This document shows, in pieces, positions 1-7,808 of a DNA stretch of 22,462 nucleotides. The number at the start of each line of letters is the position of its first letter. The first letter of the stretch is position 1. A program made the position numbers and the translations under genes. Under the pieces are notes generated by a model, which had not been told where the DNA came from, searched no databases, and was given only the letters and a program-made list of their open reading frames with translations. Source of the DNA: Polaromonas sp. UBA5171 (GTDB lineage Bacteria; Pseudomonadota; Gammaproteobacteria; Burkholderiales; Burkholderiaceae_C); assembly GCA_002413395.1 (NCBI GenBank), contig DHWX01000126.1, positions 1,274-23,735 on the forward strand, in the 5' to 3' direction.

Positions 1-687
1 CGCGCCGGTCAGGTTCGCGCCATACAGGATCGCGTCGGTCAGGTTCGCGCCGCGCAGGTCCGCGCCGCGCAGGTCCGCGTAACTCAGATCGCATTCTATG
101 CATTGCTTGCTTGAAATCAGTATCTGATTCGGTGTGGCAGTCGCCAAAACACTCTTGCGCGGTACGCTGGCATTCATCGCTACCTGTGTAGGAGTTGGCG
201 TGTTGTTTTCCAGGAAGACTGCCCGATGCGTCTCGCCGCCTGCCTGCGCCATCGTGTAGCCTGAATACACGACCAACTTGTAGTCACCCGGCTCCAGCGT
301 CACCGTGGCGCTTGGCTGCGAGGCGTTGATCACAAACAGTTCCTCATTCCCAGTCAATCTGATCAGTTTGACCATCGCGATGGTGTCGTCAGCAGGGTCA
401 ATGGCATAGGTGGATGTAGTCTGCTCGGCGATGCGAAGCGGGAACTCGTCCGTGCCGGGTAGTCCGGTGTCGCCCGAGGTCTCGGGCACTGCATCTTTGG
501 GTTCCAGAAAGGTGACCCCCACCTCACCGGCCACCAGACGCAGGGATGGGTCTGCCGCGAAGTCATGCTCGGTAAGGGCCTTGGGGATGACCGGATCGGA
601 ACCACCGCCACAGCCAGCCAACAGGCTGAGAAGCAGCGCCAGCATCAGGCGTCTGGGGTGGATCGTGGTTGTGACAAATTCTTTCAT
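1..687 (-). CDS. Pentapeptide-repeat lipoprotein, C-terminus cut by window edge
   Basis: The reading frame runs from ATG at 687 to the window edge without a stop (229 codons visible). AGGGAG lies 7 nt before the ATG. The N-terminus is a lipoprotein signal: a basic stretch, then a hydrophobic stretch ending in the lipobox LLAGC, followed by GGG. Residues about 35-190 are an unrecognised domain, probably beta-rich. CxxC (C196, C199) precedes tandem pentapeptide repeats of the A(D/N)LxG type (ADLRG, ADLRG, ANLTD, AILYG, ANLTG) that reach the edge. Pentapeptide repeats form a right-handed quadrilateral beta-helix; their role here is unknown. The protein is probably anchored to the inner or outer membrane on its periplasmic side. 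No partner gene is visible. The reading frame and the lipobox are certain; the function is not. Confidence 0.85.
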   Translation of the reverse strand, partial: MKEFVTTTIHPRRLMLALLLSLLAGCGGGSDPVIPKALTEHDFAADPSLRLVAGEVGVTFLEPKDAVPETSGDTGLPGTDEFPLRIAEQTTSTYAIDPADDTIAMVKLIRLTGNEELFVINASQPSATVTLEPGDYKLVVYSGYTMAQAGGETHRAVFLENNTPTPTQVAMNASVPRKSVLATATPNQILISSKQCIECDLSYADLRGADLRGANLTDAILYGANLTGA

Positions 688-1476
688 GCTTGTACTCCCT
701 AATGGAACAGACAGGCTGCTCGTGTTTTGACCGAGGGCATGAACACGCGCTGGATTGCGCGGCTTACACCGACCATTATGGACGTGTTGGCTCGACAAAC
801 CTTTGCTGGACGGCGCAATAGTTGTGCTGGACGGATATGTTTTTGAAGTCCAGCGGTCAGTACAGGTCAATACCAATTTTGTGGCTGGCCTTCCAGGAAG
901 CAGGCGTTCACCAAGACCCGCTTCCGCTGCGATCCGGGTCTACGTTTTTCTCCATTGCCGACATTCAATTTTGAAGGTCAGCTTCGGAGAAAGTTGGCTG
1001 GCTCTTTAAGACACATAGGAGTCGTGCACGACAGTCCGCTATCCGGTTGTCCAGTTCAGCTCCAGTCAGAAGCCGTTTGCGGCATTCGGTAATGTGCCTA
1101 TAGCCGACGGTAATGAAGACCAGAAGCTGACATTCGCCGTGGTCACCCGGCGACTGAAAGCGGTCTCTCAAAATAGCGATCAATTTTTTCGGCTGACCGA
1201 CAGTTTCGCAACTGAGTACGACAGAAACCCCTTGTGCGGTGCGGTGCGGTCCGGCGGCGTTCGACGTGGTTCGCTATGTGTATGTCTATGTAAGCGCGGT
1301 AACTGTTCCGCTCAATGTATCCCAACACACAGTCCGTCTTGCGGCACGAGACGAGACTCAAAAACGTGATGCACGACGTGAAAGCGATTGCGCAGAACCT
1401 TTGTCTTCGAGCCGACAGTAGGCCGGTCGATCACGTTGAATATCTTTCTTTTGATCAACTTAATAGGAGAACTAAC
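688..1476. other. Intergenic stretch with no recognisable gene
   Basis: This 789-bp gap separates two divergent lipoprotein genes. Short open frames exist on both strands, but none has a ribosome binding site together with a recognisable product. A 15-base stretch at 1121-1135 (CAGAAGCTGACATTC) resembles, in reverse complement, one at 2985-2999 (13 of 15 bases), and CAGAAGCC at 1057-1072 looks like a partial copy. These may be relics of a dispersed repeat. The promoters of both flanking genes must lie here, but no clear -35/-10 pair could be assigned. Confidence 0.6.
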
Positions 1477-2331
1477 ATGAACCAATTGCAGAGAAATGCC
1501 AGCGTCCGGCCCTTGTTTATGGCCTCGCTGCTGGCCGCTTTACTGGCCGGATGCGGCGGCGGCGGAGATGCTGGGACTATAGATCCAAGCGCGAGCCAAT
1601 TGGCGCGTAAACCCGTTGTCGCTACCGGTCTAGCGCCGGTAAACCTTGGAACAGCCGGCAATTTTGTGATACTGTCAAAATCAGGAATCTCAACCGTTCC
1701 AAGCTCGGTGGTGACCGGAGATATCGGCGTCAGTCCCATCGCACACACCGCTATCACGGGATTTTCAGAAACAATGGATCTCTCGAATAAATTTTCGACA
1801 TCCGCTCAAGTGGTCGGAAAGATATACGCAGCCGACTATACGGCTCCCACTCCAACTAACATGACCACGGCTGTAAGCGACATGGAAATCGCATACACCG
1901 ACGCCGCCGGGCGAACATTACCCGATTTCACTGAATTGGGCGCCGGAGAGATTGGCGGGCTAACCCTTGTTCCTGGCCTTTACAAATGGGGTACCGATGT
2001 TTCAATATCAACGGATGTCACGCTCTCGGGTGGTCCAAACGATGTCTGGATCTTCCAGATAGCAGGAACTCTTAACGAGGCTGCCGGTAAGAAAGTGACC
2101 TTGATCGGTGGTGCACTGCCCCAGAATGTCTTCTGGCAGTCCGCCGGTGCAGTGGCCATTGGAACGACCGCCCAGTTTGAAGGAATCGTACTGTCCAAGA
2201 CAATGATCGCCATGAAGACTGGCGCATCGGCGAACGGCAGACTGTTGGCACAGACTGCGGTCACTCTCGATCAGACTACGGTGACACAGCCCGCCAACGG
2301 AGGGGGGCAAGGTGGAAAAGCCCACAAATGA
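1477..2331 (+). CDS. Ice-binding-like (DUF3494) lipoprotein
   Basis: The frame is open from further upstream (1315), but ATG 1477 is chosen because AGGAG sits 8 nt before it and it begins a proper lipoprotein signal: MNQLQRN, a hydrophobic stretch, then the lipobox LLAGC (C26) followed by GGGG. The product has 284 residues. From about residue 50 the sequence matches the DUF3494 ice-binding-protein pattern: NLGTAGNFVILSKSGIS, VTGDIGVSP, TGF, a helix-like insert with DMEIAYTDAAGR, then LTLVPGLYKW, DVWIFQIAGTL, VFWQSAGAVAIGT and FEGIVLS. Proteins of this fold are discontinuous beta-solenoids that bind ice or are homologues of unknown ligand. Most characterised members are secreted; this one is predicted to be membrane-anchored through Cys26, with a flexible tail (GGGQGGKAHK). 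It stands alone as a transcription unit. Family assignment is firm; ice binding itself is inferred. Confidence 0.88.
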   Translation: MNQLQRNASVRPLFMASLLAALLAGCGGGGDAGTIDPSASQLARKPVVATGLAPVNLGTAGNFVILSKSGISTVPSSVVTGDIGVSPIAHTAITGFSETMDLSNKFSTSAQVVGKIYAADYTAPTPTNMTTAVSDMEIAYTDAAGRTLPDFTELGAGEIGGLTLVPGLYKWGTDVSISTDVTLSGGPNDVWIFQIAGTLNEAAGKKVTLIGGALPQNVFWQSAGAVAIGTTAQFEGIVLSKTMIAMKTGASANGRLLAQTAVTLDQTTVTQPANGGGQGGKAHK

Positions 2332-3301
2332 AAAGGGTAAGTGCTCCATAAACCCCAGACTTGCCGATTGATCCTGATTTTCTCATCTTTGCAACATCTA
2401 GCTTGACATGGACCGAGCATGAAGATGGGATTGGCGTTCCGGGTGGCGCACGTGGCCAGGACCAAGGAGACGGCAATCGATGTCTTCTTGTTTTCGGCAT
2501 CTTCGATCTACGATGAAGGGCTTACGCCGTGGCGGCGCTGATGTTGACGCGTAATCACCATCGTCGCCGTCACGGTATTCCTGCATCGCCAGGGCGGTCA
2601 GCGAGGGTGAGGCAATGGCCACTCTTGGACAAGCACCCTCAGTGCTCCCGGCATCCTCAACTTCGACCCCGGCGGCGGGCGCAAGAATGCTTGCAGCTAC
2701 GCCAACCGTCCGGTCAAGTCTTTACACGCTTCATGAGGTTCAGCTTTCTCGGGCTAAACGACCGCAATGGAAACTTCGGTTCGGCGAATGGCCGTTATGG
2801 AGCAGCAACCCCGAATACCCGCTGTTGGTCGAAAACGGGTGCAGTGATTATCGAATTCGACGTCACATTGCTAGCGGCCACTGACTGAGGTGAATGTCGG
2901 GTATCGAGCGAGCATTTCGGGCAACCCCATGTCGGCTCCCGCTGCATTGCAGACCACCAACCGAAAAATTGTCTTTCATTCGTTGAATGACTGCTTCTGA
3001 TTTTTTCGCCAAGTCTATGACCGCTGTCTGGAACGTAGTTCTGTGCCCGGACTTGGTCGGTACTTGCCGATCAAGCCTCATCGACGAAGGGCAGGTATCT
3101 GTGCAGCAGCCGACGTTGGGTTATTTGATGCCCACTTGCCGGGGTTGTCTGTCTAATATCAATCTGGTGAGTGTTGCCACTGTGAGGCAACTCAGGTGTC
3201 CAGCAGGTTGCGTCACACCGTGTCATAACGTACCACACCAAACGATGGGTAGAGTGGTGGGTAGAAGGCCCTGACTGCCCGCGAGCCCTTGAGGGATAAG
3301 G
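2332..3301. other. Long gene-poor stretch beside the prophage
   Basis: This gap of about 970 bp lies between the ice-binding gene and the left phage repeat. Open frames of up to 119 codons exist but have biased, non-protein-like composition and no convincing ribosome binding site. Positions 2985-2999 (GAATGACTGCTTCTG) resemble the reverse complement of 1121-1135. A 6-bp stem (GTTGCC/GGCAAC) lies at 3172-3191. The last 100 bases before the repeat would directly follow the tRNA-Ser gene if the phage were excised. I see no intact gene here; it looks like eroded DNA. Confidence 0.55.
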
Positions 3302-3320
3302 GCCGATGGCGGAAGCGGTG
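3302..3320 (+). repeat. Phage attachment repeat, left copy
   Basis: GCCGATGGCGGAAGCGGTG is identical to 11250-11268. On the minus strand it reads as the last 14 nt of tRNA-Ser (including the encoded CCA) plus 5 nt. It is the recombination core left on the far side of the integrated phage. Confidence 0.9.
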
Positions 3321-3335
3321 GTTTACAAACAACAC

Positions 3336-3960
3336 TCATAGAGGCCGCAACAGCGGTTTTTTTTCGCCCCGGCGCAGGCCATGCCTGGAATTTGCATAAA
3401 TGATCCGCTTAACACTCGAAGGATGGACGTCGAAAACATGGGCAACGCCATCCAAGGTGTAATGTCCGGTTTGCCACAACTTGACGACGGAAGGAACATC
3501 AACGTCAGAGATAGTGCGAGGTCGACCAACCCTCACACCACGAGCAATCGCAGAAGCTTGGCCGGCCATTGAACGCTCACGGATCAACGAACGCTCGAAC
3601 TCGGCAACCGCACCCAATATTTGCAACATGAGACGCCCGGCAGGTGTCGAAGTATCAATTAGGCTCAGTCAGACTTCGAAAATCACACGATAAGCTGTCA
3701 ATGCGCTCAATGATATTGAGCAAATCCCGCAGGCTACGTGCAAGCCGGTCGAGCTTGTAAACCACCAGCTGATCACCGAACTTCAGTTCAGCCAGGCAAC
3801 GCTGGAGCTGGGGCCGCGTTGATACGCCGCTCGTCTTTTCAGAATAGATTTTTTGTACACCAGCACGGTGCAACGCGTCGAGCTGCAGATCTGTATCTTG
3901 ATCGAGCGTAGACACTCGCGCATAGCCAATAAGCACAAAAAACCCTGTTTCGATGCCCAT
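3336..3960 (-). pseudogene. Resolvase/invertase-type serine recombinase, frameshifted (likely phage integrase)
   Basis: Two minus-strand frames make one small serine recombinase of about 207 residues. The first (3960 to about 3661) has the catalytic N-terminal domain: GYARVSTLDQDT with the nucleophilic serine at residue 17, KIYSEKTSG, KLDRLARSLRDLL and CDFRSLTEP. The second (from about 3658 down to 3336) continues IDTSTPAGRLMLQ, AEFERSLIRER and a C-terminal helix-turn-helix region (GHYTLDGVAHVFDVHPSSVK). One extra A (3659 or 3660) between CCT and ATTGAT shifts the frame and gives a TGA after SLTEPN. Removing it restores the family sequence exactly. Its place 16 bp from the attachment repeat suggests that it integrates and excises the phage. 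ATG 3960 is used; GTG 3936 (VLIGYARVS) is an alternative start. Sequencing error or programmed frameshifting cannot be excluded. Confidence 0.9.
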
Positions 3961-4153
3961 GAGGAAAAGGCAAAAGTTACAATTTTAAAGGCCAAAAAAT
4001 GCAGCTTTTAAGGCGCGATGTCTGAGGGTGTGATTTGCATGAGGCTTGCCCGCCGTCATTGGGCCACTCTACGAGATGGCCGAGGTTTTCAATGATCTCT
4101 ACTCGGGGGCAGCATCGCTTCGCTTACATGAACTTCGTTCATAACAGCCAAAA
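3961..4153. other. Phage intergenic region between recombinase and zot
   Basis: This 193-bp gap must hold the leftward recombinase promoter, probably in the AT-rich part near 3970-4010, and the end of the structural operon. A short stem-loop (ATGAAC-TTC-GTTCAT, 4128-4142) lies just downstream of the zot stop and could mark or stabilise the mRNA end, though no U-tract follows it. No gene is visible. Confidence 0.45.
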
Positions 4154-5338
4154 TCACCGAGCAGCGCCAGATGCGGCTGTAAGGGCTGACGACACCGCAG
4201 CGTTACGCTGGGCAAGATAGGCCGAATTGCGCAGGCCACGACCAACGCCGGCATCAGGCGAGGCCACAGGCAGCGCAAAAGGCTCAGCCTGTGCCACAGT
4301 CACCGGAGCCACAGAAACAGCAGCAGGCGGCTGCGCAGAGGGACCAGCCACATCGCGAATGGGCAAGGTGTCGTCAAAAAAGCCCCCGGCCACGATACGC
4401 TGGCAAAGAGCATCAGGGACTTGCAAAGGGGTAGCCTGTTGGGTCCAGCAGCCGCAGAAATGGACTTTAGTACCTGGTTTGATACCTTGCATGCACCCGG
4501 CAGGTTTCGGCGCTTGAGTGACCGTCTGAACCTTGTCATAGCGCGGCGCAGACTGGGGGAAGCCCTCAACACGAGGCGTAAAGGATGCCGCATATTCAGC
4601 CGCGGTTAACACCTTGTCGGCCGGGACCTGATCCTGGCCAGCAAAACCATGGGCAGCACGTAATCCAGGCACACCAGGCAAAGACTGCGCAGCCTTGCCA
4701 CCAGATTTAGCACGATCGAGCACACCGCCAAAAAGCTTGAAGGCACCCCAAATCGCAAAGATGGCCAGCGCAGCCACGACCGGAATCATGTACACCTTCG
4801 TCGGGATCATCCGCTTGACATTGTGGGTGTCGGCGCTTTTGTACCAGGTGAACGCCTCTTTGTTATACCGCCAGGGGAATTTTTCGCCCTTACTCTTGAC
4901 CTTGTCGGGATGAAGCTGCATCCGTTCAAATTTATAGATGACGGCATTGTGTGAGCCAAAGGCGCGAACAACAAAATAGTGATGCTGGCAGAGGCTCCGA
5001 GGCGTGGAATGAACGAGGTCAGGCTCTTGCGTGATGAAGTAAAAATCAATGCCGCGCTTGCCGTGTTTGCTTAGCTCCAGAATAGGCAATGGCACCTTTG
5101 ACCCAGGTGCTTGCTTACCCCAAAAATCTTGAAGCTCATCGACAATAATGATCGACCCGTCAGGAACAGTCATCCACTGGTCAGGATGCTCAATTTCAAG
5201 CCAGCCAGGAATCGAGATGCCGGGAATATTGCAGGTGTAGACCTGGCGCTTTTCCTTCTCAGCACGTGGCCGCACCTGGCACAGTGTCCAAAGAGTCTTG
5301 CCAGTACGAGGCAGGCCGGTCACGAAATTGATTGGCAT
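4154..5338 (-). CDS. Zot-type phage assembly ATPase (pI-like)
   Basis: This 394-residue protein is the inovirus assembly and export ATPase, the counterpart of M13 pI, homologous to the N-terminal domain of zonula occludens toxin. The Walker A motif GLPRTGKT is at residues 8-15 and Walker B IIIVDELQDFWG at 63-74. One membrane segment lies at about 182-204 (VYMIPVVAALAIFAIWGAF), with the ATPase domain cytoplasmic and the C-terminal half periplasmic. The C-terminal half has a cysteine cluster around 280-310 (CMQGIKP, HFCGCW, ALCQRIV) that is likely disulfide-bonded. The gene follows the DUF2523 gene by 12 bp and is the last structural gene. Because no pIV secretin is present, the periplasmic part probably engages a host secretin. 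A toxin role should not be assumed from the family name. Confidence 0.95.
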   Translation of the reverse strand: MPINFVTGLPRTGKTLWTLCQVRPRAEKEKRQVYTCNIPGISIPGWLEIEHPDQWMTVPDGSIIIVDELQDFWGKQAPGSKVPLPILELSKHGKRGIDFYFITQEPDLVHSTPRSLCQHHYFVVRAFGSHNAVIYKFERMQLHPDKVKSKGEKFPWRYNKEAFTWYKSADTHNVKRMIPTKVYMIPVVAALAIFAIWGAFKLFGGVLDRAKSGGKAAQSLPGVPGLRAAHGFAGQDQVPADKVLTAAEYAASFTPRVEGFPQSAPRYDKVQTVTQAPKPAGCMQGIKPGTKVHFCGCWTQQATPLQVPDALCQRIVAGGFFDDTLPIRDVAGPSAQPPAAVSVAPVTVAQAEPFALPVASPDAGVGRGLRNSAYLAQRNAAVSSALTAASGAAR

Positions 5339-5350
5339 GGCTTGAAGTCT

Positions 5351-5653
5351 TTATTTTTGGATCATCGCTTTGACAGATGCACCACCCAAAGAATTGAGCA
5401 GCACCTTCACACCGATGGCGCTCAAAATAATCGACAGATGCACATCAATCCGAAAGAAGCCAGCCCAGGCCGCAACGCTCGACGATCCGACCGCGCCAAT
5501 CATTGAACTGGCCTGAGATTTGGCAGCGTCGATCAAGGTAGAGATACCAACAAATTCGACGAAGCCGAAGCCCAGCGCCAAAACGACGCGGCCCACAAAA
5601 CTGCCAACAAGCTCGAGCAAGCCACCGATAAGAATTGAGACAAACCAAGGCAT
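5351..5653 (-). CDS. DUF2523 minor coat protein (pVI-like)
   Basis: The start is set at ATG 5653 (MPWFVSILI) because AGGAG lies 5 nt upstream; the longer frame to 5689 would overlap the end of the adsorption gene. The product has 100 residues. It has hydrophobic segments at both the N-terminus (FVSILIGGLLELVGSFVGRVVLALGFGFVEFVGI) and the C-terminus (LSIILSAIGVKVLLNSL), with a small amphipathic middle. DUF2523 proteins occur between the adsorption gene and zot in many inoviruses and are regarded as the pVI-type end-cap protein that partners pIII. The gene starts 8 bp after the adsorption stop, so the two are co-translated. Confidence 0.88.
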   Translation of the reverse strand: MPWFVSILIGGLLELVGSFVGRVVLALGFGFVEFVGISTLIDAAKSQASSMIGAVGSSSVAAWAGFFRIDVHLSIILSAIGVKVLLNSLGGASVKAMIQK

Positions 5654-5661
5654 AAAAACTC

Positions 5662-7392
5662 CTAAGATTTTTTGGTGCCCAACACCCAAAGAAGAGCGCC
5701 AAGCATGGTAAGGCCGACCCCGGCATTCGAGAGGATGCCAAGAGGATCACAGATCCGTGAAAAAGGAATGGTCAGAGATGACCCGGCATGACCAAAGCCA
5801 AGCGGGATGACAGGATCACTAGGACAGGCACGCGACCAGCCTGAGCCGGACGTATCCAGATTTGAAATTGAGACAGACGTTGACGCCGCTTTGATCGCAT
5901 CCATGTTTTTATTGTCAGCACCGGAAAGAGCCTGAGAAAAAACGCTATTAGGGTCTGAATCCGGCCCGTAAAAAGTGCAATCTCGCTGATGTTGCTCCTG
6001 GGCAATCGCGCACTGGATTGCGTCACCTGAACACGTGAAGCCGGATGAGCATGTACCGGCAAATGTCGAATCAAGCGACTGTTTGCAAACAGCGGCAGCG
6101 GGATTCTGAGCGCAGAAATTTGACAGGTCACTGCCAGCACCACCACCTGGGCCTGTACCAATGCCACCAGTAGCGGCAGACGAGCCTGGGAAAGGGGTCA
6201 TGATGCCGCCAGACGTGGCCCCAATGCCAGCACCCGCACCAGCGCCCGCAGTGGCCGCAGCAGCGGCAGAGGCACCATTGGCAGCGGCAGCAGCAGCGGC
6301 AGCACCAGCAGCAGCGGCAGCTTGGTTACTCCACCCCAGGAGAATTGCAGCTGAAGCAGCAGCTTGCGCAGCGTTACCCGCCGCCGCCTGTTGCGCTGTA
6401 CTCATGCCAGCGGCAGCCGCCGCCGCAATACCCGCTTGCATGGCGGTGGTCCCGGCCCCCACACCACCTGAATCTGATGATTGCCCGTTATAGGCGACCA
6501 CAGCCGCGTTTTTAGCAGCAAGGGCAGCTGTGGCGGCCGTAGCACCCGCGAGGATTGAATCAAATGCAGTTTTGGCAGCGATGGCCGCAGCAGTAGCTTG
6601 CTGAGCAGCCGTCATCCCAGCGGCGGCAGCATCGGCGGCAGCCTGCGCGGACGCGAGAGCGGCAGCGTCTTTTGCACGTTGATTTTTTGATGCGTCTGAC
6701 TCAGCAGCCAAGCAAACTGTGACACCGTTGACCGTGCCAGATTGCCCAGAACAAGCTGGCTGTGGCGTTGATAAAGCTGGGGCAACGGACCCACTGCAAG
6801 CAGTTGACGTCTGAGCCATAGTGCCGCTTTCAAACCACTCCCGCTGACCGTTCACTGTGGGGCCAGATGCAGTTATCAAACTCACCGAACCGCCAAAACT
6901 GACCTGGCATTTTGGAGCAGGAGGGAACCCTAAATATGGCACGGAATAATCAAAGCAGAAACTCGACGGAATACGAGCCATCGGCGTCTGACCAACTGGG
7001 CTCCAACCCAAGCTAAAAGTCTGACTCCCCCCGGGTAGATTTTGACAAGTCACCAGAGGATTGATGCATGAAGTGTTTGTTGCATCCTGTGTATAGCCGG
7101 TATTGCAAGTACACGCTGAGCCGCCGAGCGTGGCGTTAGCCGGGCAAGAGTAAGAACTTGTATACGCGATCACTTGGAAGTAATACGTGTATCCGGCAGG
7201 CTTGCACTGGAGGCCGTCAGAATACATGGTGCCGCCCCAATTGTTGCAAGCCCCAATGATGCTCGACGACCATTTCAGCGGCTCGAGACTAACGGTGTAA
7301 CCAGCCCCACCACTAGCGGGGAATGATGCATGCGCAGACAGCGAGCACAACGTCAGGAGCAGCACGCAAATCAGGCGGTAAAAAATGTTCAT
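5662..7392 (-). CDS. TspB-like adsorption/minor coat protein (pIII counterpart)
   Basis: This 576-residue secreted protein has a signal peptide (MNIFYRLICVLLLTLCSLSAHA, cleavage near residue 22). Residues 40-230 are cysteine-containing, with an EGF-like cluster (YSCPANATLGGSACTCNTGY, about 81-100). Residues about 235-420 are a very Ala/Gly-rich low-complexity linker. The C-terminal domain has the TspB pattern of Neisseria filamentous phages: NFCAQNPAAAVC, FAGTCSSGFTCSGDAIQCAIAQEQHQRDC. One membrane segment (about 551-571) ends in GTKKS and would hold the protein in the inner membrane until assembly. By position and architecture it is the host-recognition tip protein. The ATG overlaps the stop of a 19-residue ORF by ATGA. 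Its own ribosome binding site is weak, which fits translational coupling. Confidence 0.9.
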   Translation of the reverse strand: MNIFYRLICVLLLTLCSLSAHASFPASGGAGYTVSLEPLKWSSSIIGACNNWGGTMYSDGLQCKPAGYTYYFQVIAYTSSYSCPANATLGGSACTCNTGYTQDATNTSCINPLVTCQNLPGGSQTFSLGWSPVGQTPMARIPSSFCFDYSVPYLGFPPAPKCQVSFGGSVSLITASGPTVNGQREWFESGTMAQTSTACSGSVAPALSTPQPACSGQSGTVNGVTVCLAAESDASKNQRAKDAAALASAQAAADAAAAGMTAAQQATAAAIAAKTAFDSILAGATAATAALAAKNAAVVAYNGQSSDSGGVGAGTTAMQAGIAAAAAAGMSTAQQAAAGNAAQAAASAAILLGWSNQAAAAAGAAAAAAAANGASAAAAATAGAGAGAGIGATSGGIMTPFPGSSAATGGIGTGPGGGAGSDLSNFCAQNPAAAVCKQSLDSTFAGTCSSGFTCSGDAIQCAIAQEQHQRDCTFYGPDSDPNSVFSQALSGADNKNMDAIKAASTSVSISNLDTSGSGWSRACPSDPVIPLGFGHAGSSLTIPFSRICDPLGILSNAGVGLTMLGALLWVLGTKKS

Positions 7393-7448
7393 GGGAAAAA
7401 AAGTATTAGCCCAGCAAGTGTGAAAGCGATCAAGACCCAGAACCCCAT
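7389..7448 (-). CDS. 19-residue single-span mini-protein, candidate minor coat
   Basis: A 20-codon frame encodes MGFWVLIAFTLAGLILFFP. GGGGG lies 4 nt before the ATG, and the TGA overlaps the ATG of the adsorption gene (ATGA at 7389-7392). The product is one hydrophobic helix with almost no charge. It sits between the terminator after the major coat gene and the pIII-type gene. M13 makes 32-33-residue hydrophobic pVII and pIX, so a tiny coat or assembly peptide is plausible. It may equally serve only as a leader whose translation feeds the weakly signalled downstream start. It is shorter than known pVII/pIX proteins, so the call is tentative. Confidence 0.45.
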   Translation of the reverse strand: MGFWVLIAFTLAGLILFFP

Positions 7449-7468
7449 AAATCCCCCTGCCACACGTT

Positions 7469-7505
7469 AAAAAAAAGGGAGCGCAACCACTGGAAGCGCC
7501 CCCTT
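7469..7505 (-). terminator. Rho-independent terminator after the major coat gene
   Basis: On the minus strand GGGGGCGC (7503-7496) pairs with GCGCTCCC (7484-7477), one pair being G-U. The 11-nt loop is followed at once by eight T (7476-7469). It lies about 20 bp after the coat gene stop. Inoviruses typically place a terminator here so that coat protein is made in large excess over the adsorption protein. Confidence 0.85.
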
Positions 7506-7523
7506 CAAAGGCATCCTAAAAAA

Positions 7524-7805
7524 TTACAGGACGCGCTGAACCCACTTGAACAGCTTGATCACAACGACCAGTGAAATCACAGCGACACCGATGGCCGAAA
7601 TAGCCGTCACACCACCAGTAATGGTAGTAATGATGTCCGTAGGGTCAAGGGTAAAAGTAGTCGCTTGCGCACCACCAGCCAGAGTCAAACCAGACGCAAC
7701 CACAACCAAGGGAGCAGAGACAAAATCGGCAGCTTTTTGAGCCACGTTTTTTACTCCGCGCACGATAGCAGAGGCACAGCGTTTCACAACGTTAAAGAGT
7801 TCCAT
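7524..7805 (-). CDS. Major coat protein precursor (pVIII-like)
   Basis: The 93-residue precursor has a long N-terminal leader with basic residues (KRCASAIVRGVKNVAQK), a hydrophobic stretch (APLVVVASGLTLAGG) and signal peptidase site AQA at 46-48. The mature protein would be 45 residues. It has an acidic N-terminus (TTFTLDPTDIITT), a membrane helix (GVTAISAIGVAVISLVVVIKLF) and a basic C-terminus (KWVQRVL) to contact DNA. This is the classic inovirus major coat layout. The ATG at 7805 follows the previous gene's TGA by 3 nt, with a GAAAG-type binding site inside that gene's last codons. The gene is followed by a strong terminator. Confidence 0.93.
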   Translation of the reverse strand: MELFNVVKRCASAIVRGVKNVAQKAADFVSAPLVVVASGLTLAGGAQATTFTLDPTDIITTITGGVTAISAIGVAVISLVVVIKLFKWVQRVL

Positions 7806-7808
7806 TTT

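Noticed and set aside
1..60. Tandem GCGCGCAGGTC-like DNA repeats as CRISPR or VNTR
   Set aside because: They are codons of pentapeptide repeats in a continuous reading frame; there are no spacers.
363..611. 82-codon minus-strand frame inside the pentapeptide lipoprotein
   Set aside because: It is in another frame of a clear lipoprotein gene (ATG 687, AGGGAG site, LLAGC lipobox) and has no protein-like composition.
2529..2888. Plus-strand frames in the gene-poor stretch
   Set aside because: Arg/Ser-rich out-of-frame composition, no ribosome binding site and no recognisable motif.
3186..3296. Possible C-terminal gene fragment ending YHTKRWVEWWVEGPDCPR
   Set aside because: It looks slightly protein-like, but there is no upstream start, no family match that I recognise, and the stretch is short enough to be chance.
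4154..5338. Zot homologue as a secreted enterotoxin
   Set aside because: The Walker motifs, single membrane span and phage gene order point to a phage assembly ATPase; nothing shows toxin activity.
6161..6493. Pro/Ala-rich plus-strand frame
   Set aside because: It is the reverse strand of the Ala-rich linker of the adsorption protein.
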